A stretch of DNA of 64,000 nucleotides, taken from NCBI GenBank assembly GCA_002418265.1, contig DIDS01000017.1:1-64000 (forward strand). The letters are read 5' to 3'. Under the pieces are notes generated by a model, which saw only the letters and a list, made by a program, of their open reading frames with translations, ran no database searches and was not told the origin of the DNA. The position numbers and the translations under genes were made by a program. Source of the stretch: Acidimicrobiia bacterium UBA5794 (lineage in GTDB: Bacteria; Actinomycetota; Acidimicrobiia; Spongiisociales; UBA5794). This document shows positions 16,218-24,764 of the stretch, piece after piece; the stretch's first letter is position 1; every line of letters starts with the position of its first letter.

Positions 16218-17108
16218 TCATGGTGCCGGGACGAACATGAGACAGTCGGCGCTCGGACGACACCACTCCCCGGCCCATGATGCATCAAACGGGACCAATA
16301 CGGGCATGTCTGACCGCTCGAAGATATGCAGTACCGTGTCTCCCGGTGTGGTTGGACACGCTGCCTGAACGAGTACGGGGTCGTTCATCGTAAGTCCGAC
16401 GTCCCGTGGCACATCCCAGACGAAGGTCTCAGCCAACCCGCACGACCTGATGAGCGACTCACCTTGGCGGCTTGTCCGCACTTCTTCGCCCGAGTCGAGC
16501 GTGAAAACGATCTCCGAACCAGCTACCACGATCACCGCCACGGGATTCTCGTTCAACTCCGGGTTGTTGGCATCCTCATATCGACCCGCAGGATCCACAT
16601 TTGACGAAAGAATCAGACAAGCCTCATCGGCACCGCAAGACACCACCGGGCCTCGTTCGTCGGGGTCTTCGGACTTGACCGTGATCACCGGGCTCCCTTC
16701 GAAGCTCCCGGGCCAGATCACCGGTCGGTCGATTGTGAGCCCCGCCAGCGTGAGCGTTTCGCCGCCGAGAATCAAGACCTCTTTCTGACCTTTGAACGGC
16801 CCGGAACCTTCGCTGTCCACAACGATGCGGCGCTCTCGGACACGCAGTGACGTCACCTCTTGTCCATCGACAACAAACGTCACATCATCACCGTCGACGA
16901 TCACTCCGATCGAGTCCACACCGTCACTCCGGAGGACAGCGAATCCGCCAGGGATCCCCTCTGCGCCAGATTGTTCGAACTGCACCGACGATGGCACCAG
17001 GGCCCGATAGCTTCCATCAGCAACCATGTTGGCTACTGCCCCTCCACATGATGTCGACACCACCGTCAAGGCCAGCAACACCGCTGCAACCACTCGGGCC
17101 TTCGTCAT
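16218..17108 (-). CDS. Putative secreted lipoprotein of unknown function
   Basis: A 296-residue protein with a lipoprotein signal peptide: basic MTKAR, hydrophobic stretch, lipobox STSC (Cys about residue 21). The mature part is rich in beta-strand patterns and paired cysteines (VVSCGADEACLIL, SCGLAETF, EWCRPSADCLMF) that may form disulfides. I recognise no enzymatic motif. The ATG at 17108 has AGGAATGG upstream and starts the signal peptide; the frame extends to 17183 but that part overlaps uvrB. It follows uvrB by 61 nt on the same strand and may be cotranscribed with it. Confidence 0.8.
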   Translation of the reverse strand: MTKARVVAAVLLALTVVSTSCGGAVANMVADGSYRALVPSSVQFEQSGAEGIPGGFAVLRSDGVDSIGVIVDGDDVTFVVDGQEVTSLRVRERRIVVDSEGSGPFKGQKEVLILGGETLTLAGLTIDRPVIWPGSFEGSPVITVKSEDPDERGPVVSCGADEACLILSSNVDPAGRYEDANNPELNENPVAVIVVAGSEIVFTLDSGEEVRTSRQGESLIRSCGLAETFVWDVPRDVGLTMNDPVLVQAACPTTPGDTVLHIFERSDMPVLVPFDASWAGEWCRPSADCLMFVPAP

Positions 17109-17169
17109 TCGCGGTCCATTCCTCGTGTCCTGTCCGGGAGATCCGCTTGAGAATTCGACGAGTAGGGCA

Positions 17170-19188
17170 CTAGTGAGCGGCATCCATCAGCTCGCGCAGC
17201 TCTCTTTTAAGGTCGTTGATCTCATCTCTCAGGCGAGCTGCGTACTCGAATCGGAGCTCAGCGGCGGCATCGTTCATCTCTTCTTCAAGACTCTGGATCA
17301 GTCGACGGAGATCAGGAGTCGTGAGGTCAAGGGGCTCGCGTCGTCTGAGTTCGTTCGCACGTCTATCGACGGAAGGGGCACCACCGGACGAAACGAGCTC
17401 CAGGATGTCCGACACCTTCTTGCGGATCGTCTGAGGGTCAATGCCGTGTTCCTCGTTGTACTCAAGCTGCCTCATGCGGCGCCGATTCGTTTCGCTGAGG
17501 GCTCTCCGCATGGAATCGGTCACCCGGTCCGCATACATGATGACGGAACCATCCACATTCCGCGCGGCTCTTCCAATGGTCTGGATCAGACTTGTTCCTG
17601 ACCGAAGGAAGCCCTCCTTGTCGGCATCGAGAATGGCCACGAGAGCAACTTCCGGAAGGTCAAGCCCCTCACGGAGAAGGTTCACACCAATGAGAACGTC
17701 GTACTCGCCGAGTCGGAGATCACGCAAGATCTGCACCCGCTCAAGGGTGTCGATGTCACTGTGAAGATATCTGGCTCGGACACCCAGTTCGAGGAGGTAG
17801 TCAGAAAGATCCTCGGCCATCTTTTTCGTGAGCGTGGTGACGAGAACGCGTTGATCGTTGGCAGCAGCATCCTGAACCTCGCTGACGAGATCATCAATCT
17901 GGCCCTTCGTCGGCCGTACCAGCACCTCGGGGTCAATGAGCCCTGTCGGACGAATGATCTGTTCAACCACCTGGGCAGACTCCTGGAGCTCCCAATCGCT
18001 CGGTGTCGCCGACAGAAGTATGGCCTGGTTCACACTTGCATACCACTCGTCGAACGTGAGCGGACGGTTGTCCAACGCCGAAGGAAGTCTGAAGCCATGC
18101 TCAATGAGCGTGTCCTTACGCGACTTGTCACCTGCGTACTGGCCATGAATCTGGGGCACCGTCACATGACTTTCGTCGATCACCATCAAGAAGTCATCTG
18201 GGAAGTAGTCGAGCAGGGTGAACGGCGCCTCACCCGGGTTCCTCCCGTCGAGATACCTCGAGTAGTTTTCGATTCCTGAGCAGTACCCGACCTCGCGCAT
18301 CATCTCGATGTCATAGTGAGTGCGCATTCTCAGCCTCTGGGCTTCGAGCAGTTTGCCCTTGAGTTCGAGTTTGCCCAGTCGGGCATCAAGCTCCTCCTCG
18401 ATGCCGACGATCGCCTTCTCGAGGATCTCGTTTGACGTCACATAGTGCGTCGCCGGATAGACGAAGACCTCGGCGAGATCCTCGATCACCTCCCCGGTTA
18501 TCGGGTTCATCCGCGAGATCCGTTCGACCTCGTCGCCCCAGTACTCGACGCGCACGACCGTCTCTTCATAGGTCGGGAACACCTCAAGGGTGTCGCCCTT
18601 GACGCGGAACGTTCCTCGGGTCAGATTGACTTCATTCCGATCATACTGGATGTTGACGAGACGCTTGATCGCCTCTTCAAGCGAAAACTCGACACCCTTG
18701 ACCAGCCGCAGCAATTGACCTTCATAGTGCTCCGGTGAACCGAGCCCATAGATCGCGGAGACCGAGGCAACGATGATGACGTCTCGACGGGTCAACAATG
18801 CCGCTGTGGCGGCGTGGCGAAGACGATCAATCTCGTCATTGACCGTGGACTCCTTTTCGATGTACGTGTCGGTCTGGGCGAGGTAGGCCTCTGGCTGGTA
18901 GTAGTCGTAGTAGGAGACGAAGTACTCGACGCGGTTGTTGGGAAAGAACTGACGAAACTCGTTTGCGAGCTGCGCCGCGAGTGCTTTGTTCGGTGCGAGA
19001 ACGAGTGTCGGCTTCTGCACCTGCTCGATGGTCCAGGCGATCGTTGCGGACTTCCCTGAACCCGTGATTCCGAGGAGTGTTTGGAATCGATCACCTCGCT
19101 GAATTCCTTCGACGAGATGTGCTATCGCTTCGGGCTGATCACCACTCGGTTGGAAATCACTCACGACTTGGAACGGTACAAACCTCAC
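17170..19188 (-). CDS. uvrB: Excinuclease ABC subunit B
   Basis: DNA-damage-verifying helicase-like subunit of nucleotide excision repair. 672 residues: Walker A LLGITGSGKS, beta-hairpin with YYDYYQPEAY, helicase motif IDESHVTVPQIHG, NRPLTFDEW, motif VI QTIGRAARN and a C-terminal UVR domain (LEEEMNDAAAELRFEYAARLRDEI) that contacts UvrC. The GTG start at 19188 overlaps the coaE stop by 4 nt (GTGA), matching the coaE-uvrB order of other actinobacteria. Confidence 0.98.
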   Translation of the reverse strand: MRFVPFQVVSDFQPSGDQPEAIAHLVEGIQRGDRFQTLLGITGSGKSATIAWTIEQVQKPTLVLAPNKALAAQLANEFRQFFPNNRVEYFVSYYDYYQPEAYLAQTDTYIEKESTVNDEIDRLRHAATAALLTRRDVIIVASVSAIYGLGSPEHYEGQLLRLVKGVEFSLEEAIKRLVNIQYDRNEVNLTRGTFRVKGDTLEVFPTYEETVVRVEYWGDEVERISRMNPITGEVIEDLAEVFVYPATHYVTSNEILEKAIVGIEEELDARLGKLELKGKLLEAQRLRMRTHYDIEMMREVGYCSGIENYSRYLDGRNPGEAPFTLLDYFPDDFLMVIDESHVTVPQIHGQYAGDKSRKDTLIEHGFRLPSALDNRPLTFDEWYASVNQAILLSATPSDWELQESAQVVEQIIRPTGLIDPEVLVRPTKGQIDDLVSEVQDAAANDQRVLVTTLTKKMAEDLSDYLLELGVRARYLHSDIDTLERVQILRDLRLGEYDVLIGVNLLREGLDLPEVALVAILDADKEGFLRSGTSLIQTIGRAARNVDGSVIMYADRVTDSMRRALSETNRRRMRQLEYNEEHGIDPQTIRKKVSDILELVSSGGAPSVDRRANELRRREPLDLTTPDLRRLIQSLEEEMNDAAAELRFEYAARLRDEINDLKRELRELMDAAH

Positions 19189-19862
19189 TCGTCGTCAACT
19201 TCTCTGTCGACTTCTGTGGCGACCCCCGATGAACTGGTACGACCTGGTACCCCGAGGGCGGACGAACCTTCGATGATCCGCGCCACTGCTTCAAGGGTTT
19301 CGCTCAAAGGCCCGGCGTTGTCGACGATCACGTCGGCCCATTCGGCCCATGCCTCATCGGGTTCTTGATTCGCGATTCGTGCCCGTATGTCGGCCTCGTC
19401 TGCCCCACGCTCGACCGCGCGGCTGACCCGTAGGTCCTCGGGAGCGACGACGGCGATGTGCGCCCAGTCGCTGCGCGGAAGCACTCGCAGCAGGGGTACC
19501 TCGATGATTGCCCCTCTGATCGAGGGGTCGTCCAGTGTTGCTTCGACGGCGGCAAGAATGCCTTCCTGGATCGCTGGATGCGTAATCGATTCGAGTTCGT
19601 CGAGGGCGTCAGGGTCGTTGAAAACGATCCTGGCAAGGGCTGCTCTGTCCACCTCGCCGTCTACGACGACTTCTGGCCAGCGAGCCATGACCCGTCGCCC
19701 TGAGGGCGTTGCAGCTGCCAAGACATCATGTCCGATGAAATCGGCTTGGATGACGGCAAATCCGGCCTTCTCGAATTCCTCAAGAACGGTCGACTTTCCA
19801 GCACCGATGCCACCGCCAAGCACATAGACGTTTGCGTTCTCTTTCGTTTCCTGATGTCCCAT
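19185..19862 (-). CDS. coaE: Dephospho-CoA kinase
   Basis: Last enzyme of coenzyme A synthesis, phosphorylating the 3'-OH of dephospho-CoA. P-loop GGGIGAGKSTV near the N-terminus, QADFIGHDVL, FNDPDALDELESITHP and EVPLLRVL are family motifs. With the ATG at 19862 the protein has 225 residues, including a Ser/Asp-rich tail of about 25 residues beyond the core. The longer frame to 19904 would overlap the divergent kinase gene and adds nothing conserved. In mycobacteria coaE follows rpsA; here about 9.6 kb of pilus genes separate them. Confidence 0.94.
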   Translation of the reverse strand: MGHQETKENANVYVLGGGIGAGKSTVLEEFEKAGFAVIQADFIGHDVLAAATPSGRRVMARWPEVVVDGEVDRAALARIVFNDPDALDELESITHPAIQEGILAAVEATLDDPSIRGAIIEVPLLRVLPRSDWAHIAVVAPEDLRVSRAVERGADEADIRARIANQEPDEAWAEWADVIVDNAGPLSETLEAVARIIEGSSALGVPGRTSSSGVATEVDREVDDE

Positions 19863-19885
19863 GCTCAGGACTGTACTCTGAGCGC

Positions 19886-21391
19886 GTGACAGGAATACGA
19901 ACATGGACTGAGCGGCTCAAACTCGCGTCAAATGTGCTGCATGTGCTCGCGCTGTTGACCGCAGTCGTGAGTTCTGCGATTCCCACCGGTTGGGATGGAT
20001 CCAATGCCGTTGCTGCCGTGGTCGCGTCGCTCGGTGTCGCCTTTGCCTTCACGGCCACCGTTCCGTTCCCGGTGTCTGCACGACGAGAAATTGCCGCAAT
20101 GGTCGGATCACTTTCTGCTTACTGCGTTGCCATCGGACTGACGGGGGGAATCGATAGCAGCTACACATTGCTCCCGGTTGCGACAATCTTCCTTGCGTCG
20201 GTCGGGGGTGGCATACGAGTGGCAGCACCGGTGGCAGCGATCGCAACCATTGGCGTATTCGTCGCAGCTGCGATCGGTGATTCCCTTGAAGTCACAGCGA
20301 ACCTGATCCGGATCGCTGCAATCTATACGTTGACTGCCATTGCGTTCAGCGAGGCCCAACGTGCCATCGCTGCACAGGCCGCCATTACCGATGAGGCGCT
20401 CCTTGCCGCGGATGTGGCAGGGTCTCGGCGGATGAACCTCGAGGCGACCCATTCCCTCCTCGAAGACCTCGTCGCCGTCGCCAGTTCCCCGAACGTCAAT
20501 GCCGTGGCGACCGCTCAAGATGCCATCAGGGACGCCTTCGTGATCTTCCCTTCGGTGTCGTCTCGAATCATTGACCACAACGGCACCGTCCTTGCACGTC
20601 GCGGTCCCGAGCAATCGAGTCGACCAAGCACCCTGATCAAGGTTGAAAGTGGGCACGGGGACGCTGCGTCGCTCGAATTGTGGGTCACCGACGCCCCGCC
20701 GAACGAAGACCAACAGAATCTGCTACGCACAGCACTCATTCCGGTCGGCCTTGCCATTGAGAACAACACGATGCTCCTTGAAGTTGCGGGCCTTGCTGTA
20801 CAGCGCGAACGTGTCCGACTTGCCAGAGAACTTCACGACGACATCGCTCCCAGCGTCGCGTCCGTTGGGCTGACCCTCGATATGTTGCTGCTGACCGACC
20901 AACTTGACACCGAACAGACCAGAAATGTGCAGGCGACGCGACAGAACATCGCTGCCCTTGTTGACCGCATTCGCGACCGCGTCCAAGATCTACGCGCCGA
21001 TCGATCGAAGAGCCTCACCGAGTTCATCCACGGTCTTGTTGCCGAAGTTGACACAGATGGTCCAACGGTCGTCATCTCCCTCGACGAACGAACCCCACCA
21101 AGGCCAGCAATCGCCGCTGAGGTCAGGGCAATGCTCACCGAAAGCTTCAGGAATGCACTCGACCATGCCGATGCAAGCGTTATCGACATTGGAGGCAGGA
21201 TCAGCGAGGGAGGTGGAACCGTGACGATTCAGGACAACGGCACCGGGTTCGACTCTACGACGGTCTCAGATTCGCGGTTCGGACTTGTCGGCATGCAGGA
21301 ACGAGCAAGCCTGATCGGCGGACATTTCACCATCGAATCCGCACCGCGACAGGGCACGGTTGTGACCATCTCGTGGAGAGACGGCACATGA
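19886..21391 (+). CDS. Sensor histidine kinase, NarL/LuxR-type (HisKA_3)
   Basis: A 501-residue membrane kinase. The N-terminal ~150 residues hold five to six hydrophobic segments with no large external domain, followed by a GAF-like linker. The dimerisation/phosphoacceptor helix reads ERVRLARELHDDIAPSVAS (His in ELHDD). The ATPase domain has an N box (SFRNALDHADAS), DNGTGFD and FGLVGMQERASLIGG. GTG at 19886 is chosen because earlier starts in the frame (from 19832) overlap coaE. The stop overlaps the start of the response regulator by 4 nt. Its neighbour is the Flp pilin gene, so pilus expression is a plausible target. Confidence 0.9.
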   Translation: MTGIRTWTERLKLASNVLHVLALLTAVVSSAIPTGWDGSNAVAAVVASLGVAFAFTATVPFPVSARREIAAMVGSLSAYCVAIGLTGGIDSSYTLLPVATIFLASVGGGIRVAAPVAAIATIGVFVAAAIGDSLEVTANLIRIAAIYTLTAIAFSEAQRAIAAQAAITDEALLAADVAGSRRMNLEATHSLLEDLVAVASSPNVNAVATAQDAIRDAFVIFPSVSSRIIDHNGTVLARRGPEQSSRPSTLIKVESGHGDAASLELWVTDAPPNEDQQNLLRTALIPVGLAIENNTMLLEVAGLAVQRERVRLARELHDDIAPSVASVGLTLDMLLLTDQLDTEQTRNVQATRQNIAALVDRIRDRVQDLRADRSKSLTEFIHGLVAEVDTDGPTVVISLDERTPPRPAIAAEVRAMLTESFRNALDHADASVIDIGGRISEGGGTVTIQDNGTGFDSTTVSDSRFGLVGMQERASLIGGHFTIESAPRQGTVVTISWRDGT

Positions 21392-22032
21392 GCAGCGTGA
21401 TTCGGATTGTGATCGCAGACGACCACCAGATCCTGCTTGATGGCCTCACCCAGGCTCTCGACTCGATACCTGACCTCAACGTCGTTGGGTCGATCTCCGA
21501 CGGTTCCCAGATCGCCTCGGCAGTCGGAACGTATACTCCCGATGTTCTCCTGGTCGATGTGGAAATGCCGGGGACCTCAGGTATCTCGGCAATCAGTCAG
21601 ATCAAGACCCTCCCCCCAACACTTGTCGTCACGATGCACGCCGCCGACGAGTATGGGAATGCTGCACGCGAGGCCGGGGCCGTAGGTTTTCTATCGAAGT
21701 CCACGCCCTTGCCCGAACTGGCGGCTGCGATACGGGCGGTCGCAGACGGGAAGAACCTTTTTGAATCCGAAGATGTCGACCCGGTACTCGACGCCTACCG
21801 GTTGCCCACATTGTCGACTGCCGCGGATTCGATCACCGACCGCGAACGCGAAGTGCTGCGGTGCTTGGTACGCGGGATCAGTCGGACCGAGGACCTGGCA
21901 GAGGAACTGTTCATCTCTCAAAAAACCGTCAAGAACCATCTCGCATCCATCTACGAGAAGCTCAGTGTCAACGACCGAGCGCAAGCCGTCGTTGAAGCCA
22001 TGAAGCTTGGCCTTGATCGAGACTGGAACTGA
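21388..22032 (+). CDS. Response regulator, NarL/LuxR family
   Basis: A 214-residue partner of the preceding kinase. Receiver domain: acidic pair IADDHQILLDGL, phosphoacceptor Asp in VLLVDVEMPGTSG, Lys in GFLSKSTPLPEL. C-terminal LuxR helix-turn-helix: ITDREREVLRCLVRG, then LAEELFISQKTVKNHLASIYEKL. The ATG lies within the kinase stop (ATGA), so the pair is translationally coupled. It lies about 150 nt upstream of, and in line with, the Flp pilin gene. Confidence 0.94.
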   Translation: MSSVIRIVIADDHQILLDGLTQALDSIPDLNVVGSISDGSQIASAVGTYTPDVLLVDVEMPGTSGISAISQIKTLPPTLVVTMHAADEYGNAAREAGAVGFLSKSTPLPELAAAIRAVADGKNLFESEDVDPVLDAYRLPTLSTAADSITDREREVLRCLVRGISRTEDLAEELFISQKTVKNHLASIYEKLSVNDRAQAVVEAMKLGLDRDWN

Positions 22033-22068
22033 AGAATCTCTCAGACGCCAGCTGATAGCTTGCAGCCT

Positions 22069-22120
22069 CGGTCATCGGTCATCGGTCATCGGACTTCCCC
22101 GAATGGGTCTTTCGACCCAT
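22069..22120. repeat. Short GTCATCG array followed by a hairpin
   Basis: Three GTCATCG units (22069-22093), then a stem of 7 bp ATGGGTC/GACCCAT with loop TTTC (22103-22120). Together they separate the two-component genes from the pilin gene. The hairpin lacks a T-run but may mark the 3' end of the two-component mRNA. Confidence 0.75.
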
Positions 22121-22184
22121 GCAGAATACGACCAAACTGCCGTAGATTCTTGTACGGATCGCCTTGTATATAGGAGGAAAGAAT

Positions 22185-22370
22185 ATGCTTCGTCTGTGGG
22201 TAGCCTTTCAAACACACATGACACGCGATGAAGAAGGTGCAAGCATGGTGGAATACGCCCTGCTCGTGGCCCTGATCGCAATCATTGCCATCGTGGCAGT
22301 ATCACTCGTCGGCAAGAACGTCAGCTCGACATTCAACAAGGTTGGGAGCAGCCTCGCTGTCACTCCCTAG
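22185..22370 (+). CDS. flp: Flp/Fap-type pilin prepilin
   Basis: A 61-residue type IVb pilin precursor. The leader is followed by EEGASMVEYALLVALIAIIAIVAV: the Gly before Ala-Ser is the prepilin peptidase site, Glu at mature +5 and Tyr at +6 are the Flp signature, and the hydrophobic helix drives filament assembly. The ATG at 22185 is preceded by AGGAGGAA (22172-22179) at ideal spacing, one of the strongest ribosome-binding sites in the window, as expected for an abundant structural protein. The transcript ends at a strong terminator. Assembly genes (tadA, tadB, tadC, cpaB, cpaE) lie just beyond on the opposite strand; no prepilin peptidase gene is present in the window. Confidence 0.95.
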   Translation: MLRLWVAFQTHMTRDEEGASMVEYALLVALIAIIAIVAVSLVGKNVSSTFNKVGSSLAVTP

Positions 22371-22391
22371 TAGGTTCGAGTCAAACAATCG

Positions 22392-22425
22392 AAAAGGAGG
22401 CTCGGATTCACCCGGGCCTCCTTTT
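22392..22425 (+). terminator. Strong intrinsic terminator after the pilin gene
   Basis: A 14-bp stem, AAAAGGAGGCTCGG paired with CCGGGCCTCCTTTT (one T-G wobble), loop ATTCAC, starting 22 nt after the pilin stop. The A-run/T-run edges make it work in both directions, which also suits the convergent membrane-protein gene ending at 22478. Confidence 0.92.
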
Positions 22426-22477
22426 CTGTTGCTGTGGCAGCGCTCGGCTCGTCGTTGGTGGCTCTATCGAGCGGAAT

Positions 22478-23851
22478 CTAGGGAACGAACACAAGAAAGT
22501 CACCATCGTCGTACGTCATCTCCCAGCCATCGGCCGCAAGCCGATCGGTGAGCGGCCAATCGGGTTTCGTGAGTGCCGCCTCAAAGCCGTACCTGGTGAA
22601 GACCGCCTCATAGTTGCCGTTGAGAGCTTCTCCCAACTCCTTCATCCGCTCTACGCCGTGGAGCTCAGCGCGATCATCGATCCATACGAGCCGCTCGGGC
22701 CATTCCGAGAAGATGAGGAACCCGCCCACGCCATCGTCGTAAAAGGCGTTGAGGCCATGGATCTGCGAACGGGCACCGGCAGAGGGAAAGAGCTCAGCGT
22801 CGAGTGTTCCGACGGAGTCGCTCACCATCGGCATGATCGCAAGCAACGCCAGGACCACAATGATGCCAGAGGCAACGATCGGCCGGACCGCCGACTTGGG
22901 AACCCGCACGGCCGGTATCGCCATAACTGCCCATGGGAGAAGCACGATTGCGGCAGGAACCACAGCTCGTTGCGATGTCATACCAAAGAACATGAAAGGA
23001 AGGACAACAACGAGATCACGCACCCGTATCTTGCCACCGATGCCAGCGACGATGATGCCGGCAATGAGGATGAGGTACGGCATCTGGGCAAACTCCCCGA
23101 AGTTCGGCACCTGCCATTCCTGCATCAGCGCAAGGGCGTCCTGTGATCCGAAGAACTCATACACCACAAGCCAGGTTCCGAGACCATGAGCCGTCGCCAA
23201 TGTCGCCACGAGCGAGACCAAGCCAACCTTGAACACCTGACGATCCCCCGTTCTCAGCCATTCGAGAGCCAGAAGAAGACCGCCGATGATCCACGAACCG
23301 TGGATTCCGGCCCATACCCATATGAGTGGGACAACGAGCCACAGGACCCGGTCACGATTCTGGAGAACCACAACGAGTGCTGCCAGCGCGAGAAAAGAAA
23401 AGATCACCGGCCTCGGCTGGAGGAACGGGCCGAGGAGCCACACAGCGACGATCAGGGTAAATCCCACAACCACGGGGGAAGGAACCGATCGATACAACGC
23501 AGTTCCGATGAACATGATGGTAAGGACTCCAACGACGAGCACCATCCAATTGACCCACGCGAGCGACGATCCTGCACCGTTGATCCCGTTGTAGAGAAGC
23601 TCGACCAGCCAGGACTGCGTTCTCCACACCATTCCGAGGCTCGTGAACGAGAAGACATCGTGGTTGATGACGGAGCCAGCAGCAGACTGCACGTCTCCAG
23701 CCCGAACATGCCACAAGAACGAATTGTCCCGGATCTCGGCTGATGCAAGCAGCCCAACCAAGAACACCGGAACGAGAGGCAGGGCGTGCACGATCCGCAG
23801 CCTGGACATCAACGAGAATGACGGGACGTCTGGCTCCACCGTACCCGTCAC
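22478..23851 (-). CDS. Polytopic membrane protein, possible GT-C glycosyltransferase, at the end of the tad operon
   Basis: A 457-residue protein with about ten hydrophobic segments (residues 25-340) and a C-terminal soluble domain of about 110 residues. The loop after the first segment contains NSFLWHVRAGD and INHDVFSFTSLG followed by WRTQSWLVELLYNGI, a pattern of uncharacterised GT-C-like membrane proteins in which external Asp/His residues are conserved. The GTG at 23851 lies 4 nt after the tadC stop; an in-frame ATG at 23809 is an alternative. Tight linkage to tadC suggests a role in pilus assembly or pilin/surface glycosylation, which is inference only. Confidence 0.72.
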   Translation of the reverse strand: MTGTVEPDVPSFSLMSRLRIVHALPLVPVFLVGLLASAEIRDNSFLWHVRAGDVQSAAGSVINHDVFSFTSLGMVWRTQSWLVELLYNGINGAGSSLAWVNWMVLVVGVLTIMFIGTALYRSVPSPVVVGFTLIVAVWLLGPFLQPRPVIFSFLALAALVVVLQNRDRVLWLVVPLIWVWAGIHGSWIIGGLLLALEWLRTGDRQVFKVGLVSLVATLATAHGLGTWLVVYEFFGSQDALALMQEWQVPNFGEFAQMPYLILIAGIIVAGIGGKIRVRDLVVVLPFMFFGMTSQRAVVPAAIVLLPWAVMAIPAVRVPKSAVRPIVASGIIVVLALLAIMPMVSDSVGTLDAELFPSAGARSQIHGLNAFYDDGVGGFLIFSEWPERLVWIDDRAELHGVERMKELGEALNGNYEAVFTRYGFEAALTKPDWPLTDRLAADGWEMTYDDGDFLVFVP

Positions 23852-23855
23852 ATTG

Positions 23856-24764
23856 TCACAGCTTCAGGTTTTGGGAGATGCTGAGTGCCGCAGGTCCAAG
23901 GATGATGATGAAGATTGAGGGGAAGATGCAGAACAGCATGGGAAAGATCATCTTCACGGGAGCTGCAAAGGCCTTCTCCTGGATCCGCTGACGGCGTTTC
24001 ACACGCATCTCCTCAGCCTGGACACGAAGCATTCTGGCGATTGATACGCCGAATTGATCTGCCTGGATCAGTGCAAGGATGAACGAGTTGAGATTGTCCA
24101 CATCGGTCCGCTCCGACATGTTGCGCAGCGCCGCATGCCGTGAAATACCAACTCGAGTCTCGGCAAGCGTGCGTTGGAACTCACTCGACAAAGCCCCCGG
24201 AACCGTCTGGACAACTCGAGCCATGGCCGCCTCGAAACCGAGACCGGCCTCAACGGAAATGACAAGAAGATCGATGATGTCGGGAAGCTGCTTCTCCATC
24301 TGTTTACGTCGATCGTCGATCGCTCTGTTGAGTGACACCTCCGGGCCGAACGCCCCGAGGAACAGAACAAGCCCACCGACGGCGACTCTCATAAGCGTTC
24401 CCGAAACCAAAGGAACGAGTAGGAACGCAGCGACGACACCGGCGATAGCCGAAATCAGACGAATCGCAGCCCATGTGTTGCCGTCCATTCGCTCTGCCCA
24501 TGCCGCCCACACGAGTTTCTTTTGGGCCCGAGCGACCCAGCCCGTTGGCGTGAACCTCAAGGCGAACCGACCGATCCCCCGCATCATGGGGGCGACCGCG
24601 CGCTGGGAAAAGTCCTTCTGAAGATGGTCCTGTCGGGTGTTCAATGATGCAAGACGAGAGCCAGAGGTGTTCTGTTGTGCTCGGATGACGCCGAGACCCA
24701 CCCACCACACCAATGCTGCGACTGCTATCGAGACCGTGATTGTGACAAAGAGCAGACTGTCCAT
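23856..24764 (-). CDS. tadC: Tad pilus inner-membrane platform protein TadC
   Basis: A 302-residue type II secretion system F-domain protein. It has an N-terminal membrane anchor, then two mid-protein hydrophobic segments, a GspF cytoplasmic domain (EKQLPDIIDLLVISVEAGLG, LAETRVGISRHAALRNMSERT) and a C-terminal membrane segment. TadB and TadC form the platform that the TadA motor works on. The ATG shares one base with the tadB stop (TAATG). Confidence 0.92.
   Translation of the reverse strand: MDSLLFVTITVSIAVAALVWWVGLGVIRAQQNTSGSRLASLNTRQDHLQKDFSQRAVAPMMRGIGRFALRFTPTGWVARAQKKLVWAAWAERMDGNTWAAIRLISAIAGVVAAFLLVPLVSGTLMRVAVGGLVLFLGAFGPEVSLNRAIDDRRKQMEKQLPDIIDLLVISVEAGLGFEAAMARVVQTVPGALSSEFQRTLAETRVGISRHAALRNMSERTDVDNLNSFILALIQADQFGVSIARMLRVQAEEMRVKRRQRIQEKAFAAPVKMIFPMLFCIFPSIFIIILGPAALSISQNLKL

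Noticed and set aside
19863..20058. Minus-strand frame at 19780-20058 opposite the kinase
   Set aside because: Antisense to coaE/kinase start region; no motif and no ribosome-binding site.
22103..22120. Intrinsic terminator for the response regulator gene
   Set aside because: The 7-bp hairpin has no T-run; kept only as a hairpin in the repeat entry.
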